A stretch of 64,000 nt of DNA from Neocallimastix lanati (nom. inval.). Taxonomy: Eukaryota; Neocallimastigomycota; Neocallimastigomycetes; Neocallimastigales; Neocallimastigaceae. A model generated the notes under the pieces. It was not told where the DNA came from. It was given only the letters and a program-made list of their open reading frames with translations, and ran no database searches. Shown piece by piece: positions 39,532-53,735 of this stretch (position 1 is its first letter; every line of letters starts with the position of its first letter). A program made the translations under genes and the position numbers. The stretch is taken from NCBI GenBank assembly GCA_016946835.1, contig JACVTC010000131.1:276001-340000 (forward strand), written 5' to 3'.

Positions 39532-40400
39532 TAGATTAATAAAATTTTATTATTTTCTTTTTATATATATATATATATAATGTGATTCTAATCATGATTT
39601 AATTTTCTTTTATTAACTATTATTACTATTATTATTACTATTATTATTTATTATTCAATTATTTATTATTTATTTTATATGAATTTAAAATTATTAAAAA
39701 TTGATTTCAAATAAAAGTTATTATAAATCTTTTTATAACCTTTAAATTCTCTCTCTCTCTCTCACCCTAAATAAAATCAAAACAAATTAAAAAAAAAAAA
39801 TAAATGAGGAATATTAAAATTAATTAATTTTTTTTTTATTAAAAAAAAAACTCTGAATTTTTAGGGGGTGGACTTTTTTTTTTTTTTAAAAAAATTTTTT
39901 TTAAATTTTAATTTTTTTTAATAAATCAATGAAAATTAATGAAAAAAGCTAAAAAAAAAAAAAAAAAATTAGATCAAATTTATTTATCATAATAATAAAA
40001 ATAATAATAATAAAAAATAATTTTATATATATTTATTTTTATTTTTATTTTTTTTTTTTTTTAATTTTTATTTGTAGTTTTTTTTTTTTTTTTTTTATTT
40101 TACTTCGTTTTAAATCATTATTAAAAATTATAATAAATTTAAAGAATGCATTTCTTAAACAGTAACAGAAAAAAAAAAATAAAATAAAAAAGTTAATAAA
40201 TATAAAAAAATTATTAAAAAATAAAAATAAAAAAAAAAAATAAAGTAATAATAAATAAAAAATATAAAAATAAAAAAATAAAAAAAAAAAAAAATAAAAG
40301 AGATTAAATTTAAAAAAAAAAAATAATAATAAAAGATGAGAAGAAAAGGGTAGATGAGAGGAAAAAAGATGAAAGGAAAAATGTCAATTTTTTTTTTTTT

Positions 40401-40510
40401 TAAGAAGGAAGAATATAATAAAATTTATTAAGAGAAAGGATAAAATAGGGGGGAAATAGATAAGAAGGAAGAAAATAATAAAATTTATTAAGAGAAAGGA
40501 TAAAATAGGG
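40401..40510. repeat. Tandem duplication, period 60 bp
   Basis: TAAGAAGGAAGAA...AAGGATAAAATAGGG occurs at 40401-40450 and 40461-40510, purine-rich, with two or three differences. The left copy ends in a G6 run and the right copy in a long A tract. Confidence 0.92.
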
Positions 40511-40547
<37 letters not shown>

Positions 40548-42056
40548 AAGGGGAAATATGAATATTAAACTTTTATATATATATACATTATAAATAATAA
40601 TTAATAATAATAAATAATAAATACAAGTAATAATCATAGGAATTAAAAAAAAAAAAAAAAAGAAAAGTGTAATATCCCTCTTTAAACCATTTATGACTTT
40701 TATTTTTAATAATATTAATGAATAATAATAATAATTAATATTTTATTTATAAATGAATTAAAAAAAATATATATATATTAAATTATATTATTTAAATGAT
40801 TAATTCATTAATTTATAAATTTTTTTTTTTTTTTTTTTTTCATGAGAAAAGAAGGATCGTCTAATCCTAATTATTTTTTTTTTCTCTTTTAATAAAAATG
40901 TTTTTTTTTTTTGTTCTTAAATAATTGATATTTTACTTTATTTAATTTATATATATATATATATATATAAATAAAATAATAAAAAAAAAATAATAAAAGA
41001 AAGTATATAATAGTAAATAAATAGAAATAGAAATAAAAAAATATATTTTTTTAATATATCATGACTATAATAAATAATATAAAATAAATAATAATAATAA
41101 TAGGAATCATTAAGTTATATATATTTAATAATTTAACAAATAAATAAAGAAAAATACATTTTCATATGATTTATAAAGAATTGTGATTGATCATATTCAT
41201 ATATATATTTTTAATAATTAAAAAAAAAAAAAAATAGTTAACAAATTAAAAAAAAAAAAGAAAAGAGAAAAGAAAAGATAAAAAAAAAAAAAAAAGAATA
41301 AATTCTAGAAATGTATTCTTTTTTTTTTTTTTGCCATAAAAATAAATAAAAATACAAAATACAAAATACAAAATAGAAATATTAATTTCTATAATATAAT
41401 TTATTCTTCTTTTTTTTTTTTTTATTTTTTATTTTTTAATATTTATATATTAATATATATATATATCTGTATTAATATACTGATATGTATTCTATTTAGA
41501 GATTTATATTATTTTATATTATTTTATATGTTCAATATTTTTTTTTGTGTTGAGGGATTCTTTTTGTACTTCTTTTCCTTTCCCTTTTTTTTTTTTTTTT
41601 TGTATTTTAATTTTTTAATTTTTAAATTTTTAAATTTTTAATTTTTTAATTTTTAATTTTTTTTTTTTGTACTTTATTTACTTTTTCTACTTTTTATTTT
41701 ATTTTAATTTTTAATTTTTTTTTATTCTTTTTGTGTTTTATTTTTATTTACTAATTTTATTATATTCATATCCATTATTCTATCATTCTTATTTTTTTTT
41801 TATTTCTTTATTTTTATTTTTATTATTATTTTAAATTATTTTTATTTTTTTATTATTTTTATTATTAGAATTTTCTATTTTTAATTTTTTTTTTTTAATT
41901 ATTTTATTTTTTTTTATTTATTATTTCATAGTACTTTTTTTTTTCTGTTTAATCCATAGGAATTGGATAAATAATTATAGGAGATGATGAGAAACAAATG
42001 AAAAAAATTGATATTTTAAATTATTTTATTTTTTATATTATTTATTTAATAAAGCC

Positions 42057-42087
<31 letters not shown>

Positions 42088-42781
42088 CAAATATATATAT
42101 AAATATATAAAATAAAATGAACACAATTCATATATTTATATATATAAATTAATTGTAAATTTATTTAATTTTTTTTTTTTTTTTTTTTTTTTTTTAGGCT
42201 AAAAATTCATTTAAAAAAAATTGAAACAAAAAAACAAAAACAAAATCATCCATAGGCTAAACAATATAATATATATAATGATATATTGATATACAAAATA
42301 AAACATTAAAAAAAAAAAAGTAAAAAAAAAATAAAACAAAATGAAACAAAACAAAACAAAATAGACAAAATAGACTCTAATAAAATAAAGTATAATAAAA
42401 ATAAAAAAAAAAAAAAAAATAAAAAAATAAAAATAAAAAAAAAAAATAAACTACAATAAAAATTTAAAAGAGTAAAAATTAAATATTCATTTTTTTTAAT
42501 TATTAATTATATAAAAAAAATTTTTTTTTTTTTATTTTATAATTTTAATTTATTTGATCTAAAGTTTTATATTTAATTATTGATTTAATATTTATTTATT
42601 TATTTATTTATTTATTTATCTAATATTTAATTATTTATTTTTTTTTATTTTTGGAATTTTTTAAAATTTTTTAAAATTTTTTGAAAAAAAAAATTTTTTT
42701 TTTTTTAGAACATTTAGAATTTCTATGATCTCTTCATGAAAATCATGAAAATCATAATAAGAATGAACTTTTTAAATAATA

Positions 42782-42900
42782 ATTTTTATACTTTTTTATT
42801 ATTAATTTTTTTTTTATTATTTATTTTATTTTTTATTATTAATTTTATTTTTTATTATTAATTTTGTTTTTTATTATTAATTTTATTTTTTATTATCGAT
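42782..42900. repeat. 20-bp minisatellite, TTATTATTAATTTTATTTTT type
   Basis: About five units run in tandem with small changes (one unit has TTTTG). A similar array in the opposite orientation lies at 43660-43740. Confidence 0.85.
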
Positions 42901-42985
42901 TTTTTTCTAAATCTTAAATTATAAATTTTAGATATAATCGATATTAAGTACAAAATTGCAAAAAAAAAAAAAAAAAATAATAAAA

Positions 42986-43020
<35 letters not shown>

Positions 43021-43498
43021 TATAATAATAACTTTTATTAAATTAAATAAAAATATAAAATTGTATAATTTGTATAAAAATAAAAAAATATTAATAATTA
43101 AATAATAAAATAATTAAATAATAAAATAAAATAAAATAAATAGTTGAAATTATAGATGTAAAGAACGTACAGATTGAATAAAACAAAATAAAAATAATAA
43201 TATTGAGCCATTGAATTTTTTGTAGTTATTTCAAAATATTAATAAATAAATAAAAAAAAGTCATTTATATATAAAAAAATTTTAAATAATTAATAATAGA
43301 AAGTCTTTTTTATTTTTCTAGTTTGTTTATTTTTTTTTTAATAAAAAAAATTAAAAGAGTAAGAAAAGTAAAAGTAATTTGTATTTAGAGAGTATCTCTA
43401 GTAAATAAATAAATAAATAAATAAATAAATACATAAATAAATTTATATTTATGAAATTATTATTTATTATCATTTCTTTTTCATTATCATTTCATTTC

Positions 43499-43529
<31 letters not shown>

Positions 43530-43659
43530 CCAAAAATATTAATTATTCTAGATTTATTCTAGATTAATGATGTTTATTTTTTTTTTTTATTGTTTTAATT
43601 TTTTTTAACAGAGATCACAAATTGAATAGATTTAGGAATATTGAAAATGGTTTCATGAC

Positions 43660-43740
43660 TAAAAATAAAATTAATAATAAAAAATAAAATTGATAATAAA
43701 AAACAAAATTAATAATAAAAAACAAAATTAACAATAAACC
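43660..43740. repeat. Minisatellite complementary to the array at 42782-42900
   Basis: Four units of AAAATTAATAATAAAAAA(C/T) are the reverse complement of the units 0.8 kb to the left. The variants differ (GATAATAA, AACAATAA). Confidence 0.8.
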
Positions 43741-43848
43741 TTATTAGATAGTAATCTTTTAAATGTTGTGTTCAATAAAATTATAGAGAAAGTTTAAAAT
43801 ATTTAAAATTATTTCATTTTTTTTATTTATTTTTAATAAATTCCAAAA

Positions 43849-44092
43849 TAAAATAAAATAATATAATATAATATAAAATAAAATAAAATAAAATAAAATA
43901 AAATAAAATAAAATAAAATAAAATAAAATAAAATAAAATAAAATAAAATAAAATAAAATAAAATAAAATAAAATAAAATAAAATAAAATAAAATAAAATA
44001 AAATAAAATAAAATAAATAAAATAATATAATATAATATAAAATAAAATAAATTAAAATAAATTAAAATAAAATAAAATAAAATAAATTTATA
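43849..44092. repeat. AAAAT pentamer array with matching flanks
   Basis: A long uninterrupted run of AAAAT pentamers is bounded on both sides by the same AATAATATAATATAATATAA motif (about 43858-43875 and 44022-44040). Confidence 0.93.
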
Positions 44093-44360
44093 TATAAAAG
44101 TAAATAAATAAATAGAAAAAAAATTTTTTTTTCTTTTTTTTTTTTTTTCTTTTTTTTTCTTTTATTTTTTTTCTTTTCTTTCTATATTCTTTTACCTATT
44201 TCTATATCATCCATTATTAATGAAAAAGTGTGTTCAATTCGACTACAATAAAATAATTATTATTAAAGAGGTTCATTTTGATATATTAGTAATTTAGAGA
44301 AATTTTAATTATTAGAGTTGATCACAAAAAAAAATCAATCGAAAATAAAAAAAATATATA

Positions 44361-44632
44361 TTTAATATAATAAAAATAAAATAAAATAAAAATAAAATAA
44401 AATAAAAAAAATAAAAATAAAATAAAAAAAATAAAAATAAAATAAAAAAAATAAAAATAAAATAAAAATAAAAATAAATAATATATAATAAAATATAATA
44501 AAAAATAAAAATAAAATAAAAATAAAAATAAATAATATATAATAAAATATAATAAAAAATAAAAAATAAAACAAAAAAAAAATAAAAAATAAAAAATAAA
44601 ACAAAAAAAAATAAAAAATAAAAAATAAAAAT
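44361..44632. repeat. Complex AAAAT-derived tandem repeat
   Basis: The left part has a period of about 24 bp (A8 then TAAAAATAAAAT). The right part has two copies of a longer unit that contains AATAATATATAATAAAATAT. The Phe/Tyr/Leu frame on the minus strand is an artefact. Confidence 0.88.
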
Positions 44633-44832
44633 GGTAAACTATTAATAAAATAAACTATTATAAATATATAAATATAGAGATAGGATCATATAAATTAGAA
44701 TGTCACTACTATTTAATTAAAACCTAAAAAAAAATTCTATTAATTTCTTTATTAGTATATATCTTTTGAGATAAATAAATTGGAATTTTGTATTATTATT
44801 ATTATTTATATATATATATATAAAATAAATAT

Positions 44833-44871
<39 letters not shown>

Positions 44872-46289
44872 TAATCAATAAATCGATTAATCAACTAAAT
44901 AATAAAATTAATTTAAATAATAAAATTTAAAAAAAAAAAAAAAAAAAGTTTATTTATTTTTTTTATTTTATTTTTTTGTGTTTAAGTGAAAAAAAAAATT
45001 ACTTTTTGGGAATATTTTAATAGAATTTATTAATAGAATTTAATTATTTATTAAAAAAAAAATTTTTTTTTTCTTCTTCTTTTTTAACTTTAATAATAAA
45101 ATTCTTTGATTAAAAAATAAAATGAAAAAAAAAAAGTACAAAATTAATACTAATAAACTTTAATAAATAATAAAAAAAATCATTGATTCATTATTCATTA
45201 ATCTGAACTTTTTTTTTTTTTTTTTTTTAAGATGTTTATTGTAAATAAAAAAAAAAAAAAATAATAAATAATTCAATTAATTATTAAATATATAAATTAA
45301 CTATATACATTAAATAAATTGAATAACTTAATATATCAAAACTATTTTAATATTTTAGGATACTAATCAATTATTATTATTATTTTTTTTTATAAGAATA
45401 ATTAATATAATAATTAATATAATAATGTAAAAAAAAAAAAATTCTATTTCATTCTATTTTTAATCAAGTTTAAAAAAATAATTATTATAATTTTAATTAT
45501 AATTATAATTATAATATTATCCAACTTTTAATTGAGAATATTCTCAACTATAAAAAGAAAATTGTTACATAATATTAAAAGAAAATTTTTATTAATTAGA
45601 ATATTTAATATTAAATTTATATGAGAAGATTTTTAACTTTTTTTTTTTCTAAAATATATAAAAATATGTATATATAAATAATATATTAACAATAGAATGA
45701 TAATTCAAGGCCAGTTTAATAATAATACTAATTACTAATAAAATAAATTAATCTATGCTGGATGAATATATATCAAAAAGAAAAAAAAAATTACCAAATG
45801 GAGTATTTATTACTATTATTATTATTATTATTGATTTTATTTTATTTAATATCAATATTAACTTATTAATATTAATATTATTTATTCATTACATATTATC
45901 AATAGGCTATCTCTATTCATTTTTATAAAAAAAAATTTTTTTTTTTTAAATAATAGTTGTCCAAAAAAAAAAATAAAATAAAACTTTATTATTATTAAAT
46001 TAAAATATTATTTTTTTATTTTATTTTTTTTTTACCATTTACAATAATCCTTAGGATATTACTATCTCTATTAATATAGATAAACTTTTAATAGAAGATA
46101 TTCTATAAATTCTTTAATTAATATTTTTTTTTTTTTATTTTTATAAGAAAAAAAAGTCTATAACTTTTATTAATCAAAAGTCAAATTAACCTTTTATAAA
46201 ATTTATAACATTCTATAGTTATATGATTTTTTTTTTACTTGGTTCATAGTTATTCTTTAATATTAAATTAGATAGATAAATATATAAAT

Positions 46290-46337
<48 letters not shown>

Positions 46338-47055
46338 TTTTTTTTCATTTAGTTTCTCCACATATTAGTATGAGGAAAGAAATCATCAATTCATCAGCCA
46401 ATTAAGAATATGGATAACAATCAACCTAATATTTTATTTTATTTTATTTTATTTTATTTTATTTTATTTTATTTTTTTATTATTTTATTTTTTCATGATT
46501 AATTTATATAGTGATTAATATTATTGAAAAATGTAGCCCCCTTTTAATTATTAAATATATAATTTTTTTTTTTTTAATTTCTAAAAAATCTTAAATATAA
46601 ATCTATAAATTAAACAACAGATATTATTAGATGTCTATAGATTTCATTTATATATTCATTACTTTAATATTAATATTATTAATATTAATATTATAATTTT
46701 ATTTATATATCTAGAGTATAATAATAATGATAATTATTATTATTATTAATTAATTAATCCAAAATGTAATTAAAAAAAAAAAAGAAACAATTTTAACAGT
46801 TATACTCTTTTTTTTTTTTTTATATATTATATTTAATTATAATTATATTAATAATAATTGTTACATTTAAGACGAATTTATTTTATATTATCTTTGTTTT
46901 ATATTATTTTTATTTCTCATTTCAATCTTATTATTTTAAATATTTTTAATTTGTATAAATAGAGAAATTAAAAAAAAAAATAATAAAAATAAAAATAAAA
47001 AAAAATCTAAACATTTTCATTTTTAACTATTGTTTAATTATTAATATTAATATAA

Positions 47056-47086
<31 letters not shown>

Positions 47087-47269
47087 TATTTATTAGAAAA
47101 TAATAATAATTAATAATAATAATTAATAAGTAATAATTAATAATTATTTAATAATTATTTTAATAAACTTTTTTTTTTTTTAAAAAAAAATAAAAATTAA
47201 TTTTCCTTAAAATTAATTAAAAAATGACTTAATCAATTGGATTGATTAAAAAATTATATTAACATTTTT

Positions 47270-47307
<38 letters not shown>

Positions 47308-47658
47308 TTTAATTATAAATAATAATAAAAAATTAAATAGATATTATTTTAACTATTTAAATAATATTTTATTATTAATTATTAATTATTATTATTAAGA
47401 TTGTTTCTTTATTTTTTTTTTTATTTTCATCTCAATCATAAATGTATTAATGAAGAGCCATGAGAAAACTAATATATATATCATTAATTTTTAAAGAAAT
47501 ATATATATATAAATATATTTATTTATTTATTTATTTTATAATTATTTTACTAAAATTTTCTTTATTATACTTTTTTTTTTTTTTTATCATTTTTCTTAAT
47601 TTTCCAAAAAAAAAAAAAGAAAATGAAAATGAAAAAAAAAAAAGTTATGACTAATTTA

Positions 47659-47711
47659 TTGGAATCCTAGTTGATCTGTGAGAATTAATCCAATCGGTAG
47701 ATTGGTTCCAA
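47659..47711. other. Two-stem hairpin motif
   Basis: CCAATC-GGTA-GATTGG (47690-47705) is a perfect 6-bp stem with a four-base loop. It abuts TTCCAA (47706-47711), which pairs with TTGGAA at 47659-47664. It is not a tRNA: no cloverleaf or B box fits. Confidence 0.45.
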
Positions 47712-48561
47712 ATTTTAATAATAATATTAAATAATAAAAAATAATAGTTATAGTTATAATAATAACAATAAAATAATAACAAAAATAATAAATAAATAAA
47801 TAAATAAAAACAATTTTTTTTCTAATATTTGATAGATTAAACTTTAAAAAGTTTAAAATTAATTTTTTTTTTTTTTATATTTTTTAATATTTTTTATAGA
47901 CTTTAAGTCTAGAAATTTTTTTATTTATTAAAAAAAAAATTTTTTTATATTAAATTTAATTAATGAACATAAATTAAAAAATAAAATAAATAATTTTTTT
48001 TTTTAATTTTTTTTTTTTTTTTTACTAAAAACTAATAAAACTATTCATTTTTTATTTCTATTTTTATTTACCTTTATTCCATTATGTTTTCTGTGTTGAT
48101 CGAGATTTAAATAAAATAAAATTTAAAATAATAATAATAATAATAATAATAATGTTATAGTTTTTTTTAAATAGATAAAGAGAAAAGGATGAATACAAAT
48201 ATTTGATTTTAATAAATAAATAAATATATATATATATATATTTTTTTTTTTCAATTTGTACTGTAATGTAAATCGTAATATTTAAGAAATTATACCTTTT
48301 ACTTACACATACAATATATATTTATTTAATTATTAATATATAATAATAAGTAATAAAATAAATGATTATAATTAGTTATAATTAAATAATAAAATAATAA
48401 TAAAATATAAAATGAAAATATATAAAATATAAAATGAAAATAAATAAAATAAAATATAAAATAAAATATATATATTTTTTACTTTAAACATAAAAAAAAT
48501 TTTTTTTTTAAAGTTAAACATCAGTTGTTTCAATATTATTATGAAATGTTATGTCAAAATG

Positions 48562-48563
<2 letters not shown>

Positions 48564-48616
<53 letters not shown>
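48564..48616. repeat. 53-nt poly(T) tract
   Basis: One of the two longest homopolymers in the window. It is followed by two copies of TTACCATTTTCATTTTTTT, so a short unit next to it was duplicated. Confidence 0.93.
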
Positions 48617-48619
<3 letters not shown>

Positions 48620-48968
48620 ATTTTCATTTTTTTTTTTTACCATTTTCATTTTTTTTTTAACAATACAAAAAAAAAAAAAAAAAGAAAAAAAATCTAGAAC
48701 TTTATTTTCTTTTTTTTTTTTTTTTTTTTTATTTTAATATATATATTCCAAATGGGACAAAAAGTATATATATTTATATATATTTATATATATATATATG
48801 AATTAATCTTTTTCCTTTTTTTAAATAAATAAATAAATAAATAAAAAGGAGTAATATTATTGTATTATTGTTTTGTATTGTTATACTAATGAATAAATAA
48901 TTAATAATAAATAATAATAATTAATAAATGTTAATAAAATTGCCATTTTTTTATTTTTTTGTTTTTAG

Positions 48969-49007
<39 letters not shown>

Positions 49008-51006
49008 TTTTCCAGATATCTTTTTTTTTTTTTTATTTTCCTATCAATATGGATTTATTAATTAATATAAAGTTTAATTAAATAAATAAAAGTTTTTTTT
49101 TTACTTACTTTCTTATATATATATATATTTTATTTTTAAGCACATGAAAAAAAAAATAGTATTAAGATGATGATACTAATTATTTTGTTGATAATAATCA
49201 TAATACAGATAATAATTCATGTGCAATGATAAAAAAAAAAAAGATAATAAGAATAGTAATATCGTATATATCTTTAATAAAGATTTAAATAGTATTTAAA
49301 TACAAATATCTGATTATAAAATGAAATTGTCATGTTATAAGCTATTAAGGAAATTTTTTAATGTAAGGAAATATAATATTCTCTTATGTACATAGAGTAT
49401 CTTTATATAAAAAATTATTTATATTTATTATATATTGAATAAAATAAAAGTAAAGATTAGGATGACTAATAAAGATTTAATCAAAAATAAACCTCTTTTT
49501 TTTTTTTTTTTTAATAATTAGTGATTTAGAGTATTGATTATAGAAAAAAAAAAAGTGCAATTTATCTTTACTTTATCTTTATTTTATCTTTATCTTTATC
49601 TTTATTTTTTTTTTAATAACTGTATTTTAATCATCATCAATTTTAATTAGTTCAATATTTTAACTCATTAATAAATTTAATAATTAAAATATTTTATAAC
49701 GAAAAAAAAAAAAAATAAAATAAAAAAAGTTATTATTGAAAACTTTAAAATTTTTTAAAAAAAAATTTATAAAAATAAATAAATAAATTTATTATATAAT
49801 GAATTTAATAATTAATAATAATTATAAAAGGTACCTCATTAATAACTAAATAAATAAAAAATTAAAATAAATATTTCATAGTTTTATATTAACTATTTAA
49901 ATTATTATTAAATAAACTTTATATATACAAAAAAAAAAATATATATAATTTTTATTATATGGGATTGTACTACCTAGTACTCTTGTCCTACCTACACACA
50001 AAAAAAAATTTAATAATAATGAAAATAATGAAAAAAAAAAAAAAGAATATGAATGTTAACAATTTTAAAGAAATCTATCATTATATAATAATTATATAAT
50101 AATAAGAATTTGATAATATTTATTAAAAATAGAAATTAAAGAGAATGAATTGATAATAAACAGAATTATAATAAACAAATAAATATATTAATATTAATAG
50201 AATGACATATGATATTGAAAGAATAAATAGATATTCTTATCTATAAATTACAAAATATAGTATTTATAGAATGGTAATATAAAAAATAGTAATGATTATA
50301 TTATAGATATATTATCTTTTTTTTTTTTTTTTTTTTTTTCTTTGTTAAATTTTGTGTAATAGTTAGTGTAATCATGTCATCATGACATATTTTGTTGTAT
50401 CTCTATACTATTATCTTAAAAAAAAAATAATAATAAAATAACAATATTCTCTAATAAAAAGAAGATCTTTTTTTATATTTTATTTTATTTTTATTTTTAA
50501 AAAAAAAAAAAAAAAAAAGAAATCTTTTGGTAAATTTTAATACAATCTTATGATTATTTTATTATTTATTTATTTATTTATTTATTTATTAAATTATTTA
50601 TTTTTTTGACAATAAAAATTAGTATTTAAATATAGTATTAAAATGCTATTGACTGATATCTTTTTCAAAGATTATAGATAAGGAACTAATCCTTTATTCT
50701 ATTCTGATAATAGTTTTTTTTTTTTTTTTTTTTTTTATTTATAATTTTTATTTTAAAATATAATTCATTACCATTAATAACGAATAGTAATCATAATATG
50801 GAATAACTAAAAAAAATTTATAATATTAAATATAAAAAAAAAAAAAATAAAATAAAATTAAATAAAAAAATAATTAAAGTAATATAAAATAAATATAAAA
50901 TGGAATAATAGTTTTTATTTATTTATCTAATTATTTATTTTTTTTTCTTCTTAAGCAATTATTATTTTTATTTCTTTCATTATTATTGTTATTATAATTC
51001 GTATTA

Positions 51007-51048
51007 TTATTTATCTAGATGCATTGTTATTATTTATCTAGACGCATT
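51007..51048. repeat. Short tandem duplication beside a palindrome
   Basis: TTATTTATCTAGATGCATT and TTATTTATCTAGACGCATT occur 23 bp apart, directly left of the palindrome at 51050. Confidence 0.88.
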
Positions 51049-51049
51049 T

Positions 51050-51112
51050 TTATTATCTCTTTTGTGATTAATTAATTATATTAATATTAATTAATCACAA
51101 AAGAGATAATAA
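51050..51112. repeat. Perfect 27-bp inverted repeat
   Basis: Arms at 51050-51076 and 51086-51112 are exact reverse complements around a 9-nt centre. The non-AT core CTCTTTTGTGATTAATT pairs with AATTAATCACAAAAGAG. It is stable as a cruciform or RNA hairpin. It may be a MITE-like foldback or a palindromic duplication. Confidence 0.93.
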
Positions 51113-52529
51113 TTATGATTATTATTCTCATTATTATTCTTTTTTATATATTATTTTTTATGGGTTATTTAATATAACAAAAATAATATTATGATTTAAT
51201 AAGTTATAATTACTTTAATGATAACCATTGATATATTTGTCTTTTCTACCTTCATCATCATCATTAATAGTTTATTACTTATTTTGGTGATTTCATCACT
51301 ATTAAATGTATAATTGTAATTATTTCATTTATTGTATATATTATTATTATATTTTATTTAATATATATTATTATTATATTTCAATTTATTACATATACTA
51401 CAAAACTAATAAAAAAAAAATAAAAAAAGATGATTATCAAAAGTTTTTTACTTTTAAATAAAATTTCTCAAATTATTTTTGGTAAAAAAAAAATATATAT
51501 ATATATATATTTATACATATATATATAAAATATTTTAATTATTAAAGATAAAAAAATATTTTTTATTAAAAAAAAAAAAAAAAAATTAAATTAATAAATT
51601 ATATAAATTATATCATTTTTGTGTATAGTCAAATTAATAACTTTAAAAAGTATAAAAATTCTTATTAAAAAAAGATATATATTTTTATTTGACAAAAAAA
51701 TTAAAAAAAAAAAAAAAAAAAAAAATAAATATAAAAATAAATATAAAAATAATAAATATAAATATAAAAATAAATATGAAATTAATAATAATCATAGATT
51801 AATATATGTTGTTAATTATCTTGAGATTTTTAAAATTATTATAATTATTAAAATAATAAAAAAGTTTAAATTTATCATGAGAAAGATAATCTATTTTTTT
51901 TTTTTTTTAATTAATTATCAATATTTGTTATATGAATAATAATAATAAATTAAAACATTTTAAAAAAAAAAGAAAAAACCTTGGAAATAATAATTTCATG
52001 AATTAAATATCAAAAATAAAGAATAATAACCTTTCTTTTAAAATATTATTAGAATTATTAATAAATAATGATATTTTTAATAATTTCAATAGTAAAATTT
52101 TTTTTTACTATTAGTTTAAATATAATAATTAATATAAATAATAAATAACAAACATTATGACATGACTACTAGAATTTGGCAATGAATTAAATAATGCTAA
52201 TTCTAATAATTATTATTATTTTTTTTTTATTATAGTCAACAATAATAAAAAAATCATATGTCTTTTTAAATAATAAAAAAAAAAAAATTATTTTTATTTA
52301 TAATTTTTAATGATTAATGATTAATATTTCTTTAAAAAAATTATAAACAGTTTTAATTTTTTTTTTTTTTTTTCATTATATCTTTATATATATATTTTAT
52401 TAATATTATTCATAATAATTAAAAAATATATATATATTAATAAATTGTTATTTAATTATTATTTAAAAAAAAAAAAAAAAGATTTCAATAGGATAAATTT
52501 ATAATATTATAATTATTATAATTATTAAA

Positions 52530-52828
52530 AGTTTATTTATTTCCTTTTTGATTATTTTTATGTAACATTTATTAATTTTTATTTGCTTATTTTTGAATTA
52601 TAACTTTTTAAGCGTTATAATTCTTTTTAAACTATTTACATTAATAATTCTAATTTTATCAAAGGTAATACTACCTTCATCAATTTTTAGTTCATCCATT
52701 ACGTACTAGCTCAATAATACATTAAATATAAGCCACAAATATTATCAATCAATATATTCATATCCTATAAATATTTTAAAATATAATATAATTTAATTAA
52801 CGATATAGGATGGACTTCAGTTTTAACA
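52530..52828 (-). repeat. 3' LTR of the third copia remnant
   Basis: On the minus strand AGGAGGAG is followed by TGTTAAAACTGAAG at 52828. The LTR aligns over about 300 bp with the copy at 54180-54461; shared blocks include CATTACGTACTA, ATAAGCCACAA and TATAATTTAATTAAC. The left border is approximate. Confidence 0.78.
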
Positions 52829-53008
52829 CTCCTCCTAAAGTTTTTTAGCTTTGTGAAAACTTTTTTTTTTTTTTAAGTATTGATTCCTTAAATTTATTCA
52901 TTAAATTATTATTCAAATATAGGTTAGTATGATAAATCAGAAAAATAACCTTGCTGATGGTTTTTTTTTTTACAACATATTATTTTCTGATTTATCATAC
53001 TCAAATTT

Positions 53009-53046
<38 letters not shown>

Positions 53047-53696
53047 AGTTCTCTCTAATATAATGGTTTGCTTTCTATCGATTGTGTCTCATGACTTTTT
53101 TGATTGATGATTTTTCATTTTTTTTTTTTTTGCTATTGAAAAAAAAAAAAAAAAAAAAAAAAAAAATAAAATAAAATAAAATTAGCTTGCTTTTTGTTTG
53201 TCAACGTTTTATAAGCGACGATACAATTCCCTTATTTTTTTTTATATTTTTTTAACTTTTCAAACCCTTTTTTTTATTTATATTTTTTTAACTCTTCAAA
53301 CCCATTTTTTTTTTCATATCAAAAGGAAAAGGTTCTTGAACATTTTTTATCAAGTGTGTGTGTATGTGTGTAGGTAAATATATCACTTGCTGTTCGTTGT
53401 AGATATTGAAACACTTTTTTTTTTTTTTTTTGTTAACTTTGCTTTGAATACCATTGTTGTAGGTGTTTGAATCAGTTTAAATAATGTATCCTGTCGTTGA
53501 TTTTGAATTTTTTTTTTTTTTTCTTGTAGCCTTGTCCTCTCCTACAAAGTCCGGGAATCAACATAAACGTTTAGATTCTAGTTTAGTTCCTTTTCCTGAA
53601 TCTTAAAAATATTATTTTAATTCAGAGAAAAACAAGGCAATGGTCATCCTCCTTTTTTATATATATGATAATTTCTAGCTTTTTTCTTTAGTTCTT

Positions 53697-53735
<39 letters not shown>

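Larger units (their letters stand above)
42901..52460. other. Gene-free A/T-rich region
   Basis: The region holds AAAAT arrays, A and T homopolymers up to 53 nt (48564-48616), TA runs, a TTTTA run at 46431-46473, a CTTTAT-type run at 49555-49610, a paired-stem motif at 47659-47711 and a 27-bp perfect palindrome at 51050-51112. No sustained coding sequence or known RNA gene was seen on either strand. Confidence 0.6.

Noticed and set aside
47640-47720. Possible tRNA gene ending in GGTTCCAAAT
   Set aside because: Only two stems pair, the total length is too short, and position 57 of the T loop would not be a purine.
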